The notes beneath the pieces are model-generated. The model did not search any database. It was not told where the DNA came from and was given only the letters and a program-made list of their open reading frames with translations. This document shows positions 58,215 through 64,000 of a DNA stretch of 64,000 bases, in pieces. The stretch lies in contig NZ_NKFP01000004.1 in NCBI RefSeq assembly GCF_002215035.1, forward strand, positions 1,241,726 through 1,305,725. Direction: 5' to 3'. Each line of letters opens with the position of its first letter. The first letter of the stretch is position 1. This stretch comes from Leptolyngbya ohadii IS1 (GTDB lineage: Bacteria; Cyanobacteriota; Cyanobacteriia; Elainellales; Elainellaceae). Made by a program: the position numbers and the translations under genes.

Positions 58215-58538
58215 TTAGCCCTGTAAAAACCACTGCCCCAGGAAAAACGCTGCCATCCCCAGCCCGATCGTCAGCAATAAATTTTGGGTTCGATAGCTGA
58301 CCACAACTGCGACGATCGCCCCAATTAAGCGAGCATTGTTTGGAGCCAGCATTAATTCATCCCCCGTCGGCATCAAGACAGCCGGAACGACGATCGCCGT
58401 CAGCACGGCTGGAGGAACGTAGCGCAGCAAATGAATCACTTTTTCGGAAAGGCGAATTCGGCCGCCAACGCCCAGCAGCAGATAGCGAATGCTAAAGGTA
58501 ATTCCTGCCATGCCGGCAATTAAAAGAAATTCGTTCAT
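58215..58538 (-). CDS. azlD: AzlD-family amino-acid permease subunit
   Basis: The 107-residue membrane protein starts MNEFLLIAGMAGITFSIRYL and has the AzlD pattern EKVIHLLRYVPPAVLTAIVV, then TQNLLLTIGLGMAAFFLGQ, with about four helices. AzlD is the small partner of AzlC in branched-chain amino acid export. It is the last gene of the araC-azlC-azlD group on the minus strand, 62 bp after azlC, a gap containing short GTTTTGCTAAC repeats. Confidence 0.88.
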   Translation of the reverse strand: MNEFLLIAGMAGITFSIRYLLLGVGGRIRLSEKVIHLLRYVPPAVLTAIVVPAVLMPTGDELMLAPNNARLIGAIVAVVVSYRTQNLLLTIGLGMAAFFLGQWFLQG

Positions 58539-58600
58539 TGTGAGGTTTGATTGCGATAAGTTTTGCTAACGGAGTTTTGCTAACAAAGTTCTGATGAGAG

Positions 58601-59344
58601 TCAGTTCTGATGACGTGAACGGGAATGGGAAAACTGTTCTGCCGTGAATCCGGCAACGACACCCACCAGCGCAGCCACCAGCAAGCCTAATTGATGCGGC
58701 AGAGAATGGGTAAGCAGTGCTGTAGTACCTGCTGCCAGAACAGTCACCAACATCGGTAGATTGATGACGTAGGGAACAACCATGCCAATAAACGTGACCG
58801 ACATGGCAAAATCTAGACCCCACTGCGTTGCATCCGGAAGCTGCTGTCCCAGCCAAACGCCGATCGCCGTCCAGAACTGCCAGTTGAGGTACATAAACAA
58901 AGCGGCACCCAGGTAATACCAGTGCTTGTAGGGCGATCGATCCGTCTGGTTATAGCGCCCGATCGCCACCGCAAAGGATTCATCCGTCAGCCAGAAGCCG
59001 ATCGCCAGCCGCCACGCATGGGGCAACCGTCCTACATAGGGCAGCAAACTGATGGAGTAGAGCAAGTGCCGCAGATTTACAACCAATGTAGTCAGCAGAA
59101 TCAGCAGTAGGGGTGTCCCGGCTGCCAGGAGTCCTAGAGAAATAAATTGGGCTGACCCGGCAAACACAAAAGCCGACATTGCCAAAGTTGCACCGATCGA
59201 GAGTCCGCTTTTAACTGCCAGCGTGCCAAACAGAATACCAAAGGGCGTTGCGCCGACGACCAGCGGAAACATAGCACGACATCCCGCCCAAAACTCAGCC
59301 TGGGGGGTTGGCAGATCCGCCGCAGCGGAGGTAGAGTGAACCAT
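58601..59344 (-). CDS. azlC: AzlC-family amino-acid exporter
   Basis: The 247-residue protein is the large subunit of AzlCD-type exporters: [20 protein letters not shown] near the N-terminus, [20 protein letters not shown] and [17 protein letters not shown] in the conserved core, then about six membrane segments in total. It probably exports branched-chain or similar amino acids. It starts at ATG 59344, 32 bp downstream of the araC-type gene, which likely regulates it. Confidence 0.93.
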   Translation of the reverse strand: MVHSTSAAADLPTPQAEFWAGCRAMFPLVVGATPFGILFGTLAVKSGLSIGATLAMSAFVFAGSAQFISLGLLAAGTPLLLILLTTLVVNLRHLLYSISLLPYVGRLPHAWRLAIGFWLTDESFAVAIGRYNQTDRSPYKHWYYLGAALFMYLNWQFWTAIGVWLGQQLPDATQWGLDFAMSVTFIGMVVPYVINLPMLVTVLAAGTTALLTHSLPHQLGLLVAALVGVVAGFTAEQFSHSRSRHQN

Positions 59345-59376
59345 TCCAAATCAGAAGGAATAACAACCTTCCCATT

Positions 59377-60270
59377 CTAGGAATCTGCTGCCCTCAAATC
59401 TTGGACGTTTTTGCAGCCGATCGCATACTGCTTTGGCGTTACTCCCGTCAGGCGTTTGAAATGGCGATTTAGATGGCTCTGATCGGTAAATCCAGTGTCG
59501 ATCGCGACTTGTGTCAGGGGCATCCCAGACTGCAATAGAACTTTTGCGCTGATCACGCGAGTCTGCACTAGATAAACATGGGGCGGCAGTCCAACGTGCT
59601 TGCGAAACAGACGCAGCAGCCGCAGCGGTTTCAGACTAACGAGCTGGGCAAGTTCCTCAAGCGTAATGCTGTTCATATAGTTTACCTTCAGGTAGTCCTG
59701 AACCTGACGAACGATCTGCGCTTCGTTGCCGATCGCTGTAAACCGAGGACAAATATCGGCGTGTCGAACAATCATTTGGGCAAAGACCCAGAGAAAGCGA
59801 GATTCCCGCTCTAACACAGAGGAGGATTGCTCGATTGCCAGATGAAGCTGACGCAGCTGGGCTGCAAGCTGAGGATCGTCAATCACCGGGTTAGGAAAGT
59901 AGGGCACTTCCGGGAATTGACCTGCGAATTCCGCTGCCGCTTTCTGCATCAGAGACACTTCTGGATACAGCATCCGGTATGCCCAGCCTTCTGGCTCTCC
60001 TGCATGTCCGGTATGCACTTCGCCGGGATGGATGACGACTACGCTGCCCGCTGGGGCTTGATGGGTTGCGCCCTGGTAATTGAATTCCTCAACGCCCCGC
60101 TCGATGACGCCGATCGCATAGCCTTCGTGGGTGTGACGCGAGAAAGCATGGGTGACATAGTTCGCTCGCAGCATCTCCAGATTGTCCAATGCCGGATCGC
60201 GCCAAAACTTAACCGTTTCTTGGGCAGTTTTCCGGGCAGTTTTCCGAACTGTTTTCTGAAGATGCGCCAT
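59377..60270 (-). CDS. AraC-family regulator with cupin sensor
   Basis: The 297-residue protein has an N-terminal cupin-like sensing domain (about residues 30-150: FSRHTHEGYAIGVIERGVEE, YQGATHQAPAGSVVVIHPGE) and two helix-turn-helix motifs at the C-terminus (SITLEELAQLVSLKPLRLLR and PLTQVAIDTGFTDQSHLNRH, then RLTGVTPKQYA). It is the first gene of the araC-azlC-azlD group. Start: ATG 60270 has GGGAG six bases upstream. The first residues (QKTVRKTARKTAQETVK) are encoded by 12-bp tandem repeats. Confidence 0.92.
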   Translation of the reverse strand: MAHLQKTVRKTARKTAQETVKFWRDPALDNLEMLRANYVTHAFSRHTHEGYAIGVIERGVEEFNYQGATHQAPAGSVVVIHPGEVHTGHAGEPEGWAYRMLYPEVSLMQKAAAEFAGQFPEVPYFPNPVIDDPQLAAQLRQLHLAIEQSSSVLERESRFLWVFAQMIVRHADICPRFTAIGNEAQIVRQVQDYLKVNYMNSITLEELAQLVSLKPLRLLRLFRKHVGLPPHVYLVQTRVISAKVLLQSGMPLTQVAIDTGFTDQSHLNRHFKRLTGVTPKQYAIGCKNVQDLRAADS

Positions 60271-60339
60271 TTTGTCTCCCATTCGTCATCGGAGCCGTTA
60301 TCGACAGGCTAGCGGATTTCGCGTGAACTGTCTTGGATG

Positions 60340-60394
60340 ATTTTTCACGAATATTTTTTCACGAGCATTTTTCGCGGGTATTTTTTCACGGGCG
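60340..60394 (+). repeat. 13-15-bp degenerate tandem repeat between DMT and araC-type genes
   Basis: Four units of ATTTTTTCACGAG type start at 60340, 60353, 60367 and 60380. The last overlaps the stop codon region of the DMT transporter, and the array lies just upstream of the araC-type start. Confidence 0.85.
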
Positions 60395-61255
60395 TAACCG
60401 CTGGCTGTAGAGGGTCGCTGCCAGAATCAGCCCTGCGCCAATCAGTCCCCGAATGCCAAATCCTTCGCCCAGAAACCAGAACGAAAACAGTGCCGCAAAG
60501 ACAGGCTCCAGCGTATAGAGCAGGGCAGCTTCATGAGCGGGAACCCAGCGTTGCGCCATTGCCTGCGTCCAAATCGGCGTTGCCGTTACCACAATTCCCA
60601 GATAGACAAGACTGCCCAGATTGCTGCTAACCTCCTCGAAGGGAAGCTGCACTGCCTGAGCCGACTGGATTAACGCCGAAAGCGAAAACACCAGTCCCAG
60701 CAAGGCTGCTGTCACCAGTTGAACTGCCACCAGCGGCAGGGTTGAGTGACGCGGCGCGATCGCTTCCAGCATCAGAATGTAAACGGCGATGCCCACCGCA
60801 CAAACGATCGTTAAAATATCTCCCTGAGACAATCCTGCCCCTTCCCAGGACATGATGCCAATCCCCAGCACGGCGATCGCCGCAGCCAGCACCACCCGAC
60901 CCGATAGCTTTTGACCCAGGACGCCTGCCAGAAGCGGCACCAGGATCACATTAAGGCTGAGAATAACCGCCGATCGACTGGCTGAAATCGTTTCCAGACC
61001 GATCAGGGCACAGGCGCACTCGGCAAAATACACGCCTCCCAGCAGCAAACCATCCTGAATTAAACGGCGATCGAGTTTGCGAAGCCAGGGGGCAACGGCA
61101 ATGGCAGCAATACCGAAGCGAATTGCCAGAATCGTACCGGGCGAAAGGCTACCTAGCGTATGCTTGAGCAGCGAAAAAGACGTACCCCAGATGATCGTCG
61201 TAAGAATTAGTAAGAGAATGCCTTTGCTGTGGGATGAGCGAAGCGTAAATGTCAT
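60386..61255 (-). CDS. EamA/DMT-family transporter
   Basis: The 289-residue protein has ten membrane segments in two related halves (ILLLILTTIIWGTSFSLLKH; VPLLAGVLGQKLSGRVVLAA). Some relatives export amino acids or purine derivatives. Start: ATG 61255, just before the first membrane helix; an upstream in-frame ATG at 61360 would add 35 cysteine-rich, unconserved residues. It is divergent from the LysR-type gene, which probably regulates it. Confidence 0.88.
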   Translation of the reverse strand: MTFTLRSSHSKGILLLILTTIIWGTSFSLLKHTLGSLSPGTILAIRFGIAAIAVAPWLRKLDRRLIQDGLLLGGVYFAECACALIGLETISASRSAVILSLNVILVPLLAGVLGQKLSGRVVLAAAIAVLGIGIMSWEGAGLSQGDILTIVCAVGIAVYILMLEAIAPRHSTLPLVAVQLVTAALLGLVFSLSALIQSAQAVQLPFEEVSSNLGSLVYLGIVVTATPIWTQAMAQRWVPAHEAALLYTLEPVFAALFSFWFLGEGFGIRGLIGAGLILAATLYSQRLRP

Positions 61256-61453
61256 AACTGCGCCAATGGATCGATCACAAACTGACCGACGAAATTTACC
61301 GTTCCCCACATACCCTAGTTCCTGACACTGAAGACAACAATCTGCGGCTTGAATAGCCATCCATCGATCGCGTTAATAGATGAACGTCCCGGGCTGGAGT
61401 GGCTTCTGCGATAATTCAGGCAGATTGGGGCTGGATATTGAGGATTAGACAGC

Positions 61454-62356
61454 ATGGGATCTCAGCGTCATCAGTTAAAGCTTTCCCAACTGCAAATGCT
61501 GATTGCGGTTGCCAACTGCGGCAGTTTCAGCGAGGCAGCCTTGCAGCTTCAAATGTCCCAGTCTGCGATCAGTCATGCAATTTCGACGCTGGAGGAAGAT
61601 CTGGGCGTAAGCTTGTTCTCGCGAGGACGCTACGGCGCAATTCTGACTCCCGTGGGTGAGCAGGTGGTCGATCGCGCCCGTCAAATTTTTTACCTGATCG
61701 ACGACATTCAAAAGCAGGCAGATTTATCTAAAGGTTTGCGGGGCGGACAGGTTCGTATCTCCGCGTTTCGCAGTGCAGCCACCCACATTCTGCCCGAAGC
61801 GATCGCGGAATTTTGTCGTTGCTATCCCGCCGTTGCCGTTCGGATCGCGGAATATGACGATCGCGATGATGTCGAAGATGATTTGCGGGAAGGACGGGCG
61901 GATATTGGCATTACCTACCTGCCAACCGGCGAAGAGTTTGAAACCTGGGAACTGATGCGGGACGAATTTGTAGTGCTGCTGCCGCCGGAGTTTCGGTCAT
62001 CGGGCAAACTGAGCTGGGATGAACTGAGCAACTTTGCCTTAATCATGGCACCGGACGGAGACGGCTGCGACGCAATGGTGTACGCACATGGCGCAAAATA
62101 CGGCGCAACCCTGAATCCCACCTATCAGGTTCGATCGGACTCCACGATCGTCAGCATGGTGGCGAAGGGCCTGGGGGCTGCGATTAGCCCACGCCTTGCG
62201 GCTGAACCGATTCCCGCAGGAGTCCAGGTCTACAGCCTGCCCGTACCGCTGTTTAGAACTATTAGCATTGCCATCCTGAAAAAATCCCTGCTGACCCCAC
62301 CTGCCTTTGCCCTGCTTGATTTGCTAAAAAGTAAGGCACTTATGGGGATTTATTAA
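61454..62356 (+). CDS. LysR-family transcription regulator
   Basis: The 300-residue protein has an N-terminal winged helix: LKLSQLQMLIAVANCGSFSE, AALQLQMSQSAISHAISTLE, LGVSLFSRGRYGAILTPVGE, and a C-terminal periplasmic-binding-like sensor domain (VRISAFRSAATHILPEAIAE, DIGITYLPTG, FVVLLPPEF). Typical length. It is divergent from the DMT transporter (start-to-start about 200 bp), so a direct target in the shared gap is likely; the ligand is unknown. It ends 21 bp from the stop of the convergent photolyase gene. Confidence 0.93.
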   Translation: MGSQRHQLKLSQLQMLIAVANCGSFSEAALQLQMSQSAISHAISTLEEDLGVSLFSRGRYGAILTPVGEQVVDRARQIFYLIDDIQKQADLSKGLRGGQVRISAFRSAATHILPEAIAEFCRCYPAVAVRIAEYDDRDDVEDDLREGRADIGITYLPTGEEFETWELMRDEFVVLLPPEFRSSGKLSWDELSNFALIMAPDGDGCDAMVYAHGAKYGATLNPTYQVRSDSTIVSMVAKGLGAAISPRLAAEPIPAGVQVYSLPVPLFRTISIAILKKSLLTPPAFALLDLLKSKALMGIY

Positions 62357-62376
62357 TCGCGATCGCTTTGAAATTT

Positions 62377-63822
62377 TTAGCTCAGAGCTGTGACTTCCTT
62401 CTGCTGCTGATAGATCTGTTTGAAGCGGTTCTGCTGAACTTTGTGATCGACGATCGGGGCAGGATATCCGCTTCGCTGGCGGTCGTAGGAGCCAATCTTG
62501 CCCGTGACTAATTCTCCGGTGTCAATGCTCCTCAGTTCTGGCAGGTATTCCCGGATGTATTCCGCTTCCGGGTCGAATTTCTGTGCCTGACTTGCCGGAT
62601 TAAAGATCCGCAGCGGTTTCGGGTCCATGCCGCTGGAAGCCGTCCATTGCCAGCCGCCGTTATTGGCAGATAGATCGCCATCCACCAGCTTTTGCATGAA
62701 ATACTTCTCGCCCAGTCGCGGATCGACCAGCAAATCCTTCACCAGAAAACTGGCGACGATCATGCGGCAGCGGTTGTGCATCCAGCCGATCGTATTCATT
62801 TGACGCATCGCAGCATCGACGATCGGGTATCCGGTTCGCCCTTCGCACCATGCCTGAAAATAATCGTCGCGGTTTTCCCACGGGAAGTTCTTAAACGAGT
62901 CGCGGTATGCCCCTTCCGCCAGTTCCGGGAAGCTGTACATCGCGTGCTGATAAAACTCTCGCCAGGCAAGTTCCTGCTGCCAGGACTGGACATTTTCGCG
63001 CGTCTCATCGCTGCGGCTGTCCGCATAAACCCGCTCCGTTGCCTCCCAAACGGTTCTGATGCCGATCGTCCCAAACTTCAATGCCGCACTGAGCTGAGAC
63101 GTGCCCCGCACTGAAGGGAAATTGCGCTGTTCGCCGTATTCCGTCAGCGAGTCGTGGCAGAATTCCTCCAGCCGTGCCACTGCCGCACTCGTACCGGGAG
63201 CCAAAGGCAGTACGTCCACATCCCAGACAAAGCCCAGTTCCTTTGCAGTGGGAAGGGCAATCGTCCCCACCGTCTGAGCTGCCTGCTGTTCCGCTTCCGT
63301 TAAACCCTGTGCCCCTTCCAGATTCAACGCCGGAGCCGCTTTGGGCTGACTTCTCCAGTTGCGCCAGAACGGACTAAAGACGGTGTAGGGCTGTCCCGAT
63401 CCGGTAATCACTTCCCTGGGGGCGTGCATCAGCTGATCCCACAATCCCTGTACTTCAATCCCGGCTTCTCGTAGAGCCGCTGCCACGGTGCGATCGCGTT
63501 CCCGTCCGTAGGGTTCCACATCCCGATTCAGGTGAACCGCCTTTGCATTAAGTGCCTTTGCCAGTGCTGGAATTCGCTCGATCGGGTTGCCCTCCAGAAT
63601 CAAAAGCTGGCTTCCCGCCTGGGTGTACTGCTGCTGTAGTTCCCGCAGGCTTTCGATCAAATAAGTGACTCTGGCAGGAGCAACATCATCGCGATCGAGA
63701 ATCAGGCGATCCAGGCAAAAGACCCCTACTACTCTGGATGTTTTCTGACGTGCAGCCGCCAGTCCTACGTTGTCGAGGGTTCGCAGATCGCGACGATGCC
63801 AGAAGAGGATGAGGTCGGTCAT
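62377..63822 (-). CDS. phr: Deoxyribodipyrimidine photolyase (8-HDF type, class I CPD)
   Basis: The 481-residue protein repairs UV-induced cyclobutane pyrimidine dimers with blue light. The N-terminal photolyase domain starts MTDLILFWHRRDLRTLDNVG; the C-terminal FAD domain has WREFYQHAMYSFPELAEGAY, then GRTGYPIVDAAMRQMNTIGW, MHNRCRMIVASFLVKDLLVD and NNGGWQWTASSGMDPKPLRI. It resembles the cyanobacterial enzyme that uses 8-hydroxy-5-deazaflavin as antenna; antenna assignment is by family resemblance. The tandem GATGAGTG array begins just before its start codon. Confidence 0.94.
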   Translation of the reverse strand: MTDLILFWHRRDLRTLDNVGLAAARQKTSRVVGVFCLDRLILDRDDVAPARVTYLIESLRELQQQYTQAGSQLLILEGNPIERIPALAKALNAKAVHLNRDVEPYGRERDRTVAAALREAGIEVQGLWDQLMHAPREVITGSGQPYTVFSPFWRNWRSQPKAAPALNLEGAQGLTEAEQQAAQTVGTIALPTAKELGFVWDVDVLPLAPGTSAAVARLEEFCHDSLTEYGEQRNFPSVRGTSQLSAALKFGTIGIRTVWEATERVYADSRSDETRENVQSWQQELAWREFYQHAMYSFPELAEGAYRDSFKNFPWENRDDYFQAWCEGRTGYPIVDAAMRQMNTIGWMHNRCRMIVASFLVKDLLVDPRLGEKYFMQKLVDGDLSANNGGWQWTASSGMDPKPLRIFNPASQAQKFDPEAEYIREYLPELRSIDTGELVTGKIGSYDRQRSGYPAPIVDHKVQQNRFKQIYQQQKEVTALS

Positions 63823-63832
63823 GGAGAGGGTA

Positions 63833-63864
63833 AATGAGTGGATGAGTGGATGAGTGGATGAGTG
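63833..63864 (+). repeat. Tandem 8-bp array (GATGAGTG) upstream of phr
   Basis: Four units of RATGAGTG directly upstream of the photolyase start codon, followed by a G-rich tract. The unit is the same as in the 48955-48994 array. Confidence 0.9.
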
Positions 63865-64000
63865 GGGGAGAAGGGAGCGGGGAGAAGGTGGGAAAGGGGA
63901 GGTTTTAATTTAGATTGTGGCAGGCAGGAAAAACTCTAGCAGAAGATATAGGCGATCGGACGTTTTTGGTGAATGTTCTAAAGGAGCCAGATTAACCTAA

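Overview
The window is chromosomal DNA from a cyanobacterium. It carries petL (cytochrome b6f), CP12 (Calvin-cycle regulator), ndhS (NDH-1), a cyanobacterial AbrB regulator and several small cyanobacteria-restricted families (DUF3120, DUF3285, the PDZ/radical-SAM/DUF512 protein). The palindrome GCGATCGC and its core CGATCG recur throughout, as in HIP1-rich cyanobacteria. The mix of multi-PAS histidine kinases, a cyclase, pentapeptide, LRR and RTX proteins suits a filamentous Leptolyngbya- or Oscillatoria-like genome, but the genus is a guess. I see no phage, transposase, CRISPR, rRNA or tRNA gene.

Layout. 1-6.6 kb: end of lpxB, a GmhB-like phosphatase, two pentapeptide-repeat proteins around a TPR protein, purK, sodC and uppP. 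6.9-11.6 kb: DUF3120 membrane protein, FHA-cyclase, rplU-rpmA, an Rrf2 regulator and cyAbrB. 12.6-17.4 kb: PDZ/radical-SAM protein, PrsW-like protease, an unknown protein, an isochorismatase-family hydrolase and a GST. 17.7-26.7 kb: a cation/proton antiporter with USP domains, then two paralogous membrane histidine kinases. The second is broken inside its ATPase domain by a 97-bp inverted duplication. 26.8-32.9 kb: HAS-barrel-type protein, ndhS, a methyltransferase, a DMT exporter, an AI-2E-family permease with aroB, and petL. 32.9-38.7 kb: VOC protein, soluble PAS-GAF kinase, FIST protein, CP12 and tsaE. 38.7-45.4 kb: DUF4347-LRR-RTX protein, Tat-exported MBL-fold protein, trpG, dgkA, ybeY, DUF3285 and prfB with its frameshift site. 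45.7-55.9 kb: AAA ATPase, histone-H1-like basic protein, HMA-fold protein without its metal cysteines, pgm, a crcB pair, rph, a CobO-like protein without a P-loop, a lipoprotein and an unknown protein. 56.5-63.8 kb: GDSL/RTX hydrolase, an araC-azlC-azlD operon, a DMT transporter divergent from a LysR regulator, and a photolyase.

The genes are mostly housekeeping and photosynthesis functions mixed with sensing proteins. The most unusual structures are: (1) the inverted duplication that splits the kinase at 23.4-26.7 kb; (2) a CP12 leader with at least five predicted hairpins; (3) many short tandem repeats with unrelated 8-26 bp units, often placed just before start codons, in intergenic gaps or in protein linkers and termini; (4) several proteins that keep a fold but have lost its signature catalytic or metal residues; (5) dispersed hairpin repeats shared between distant intergenic regions.
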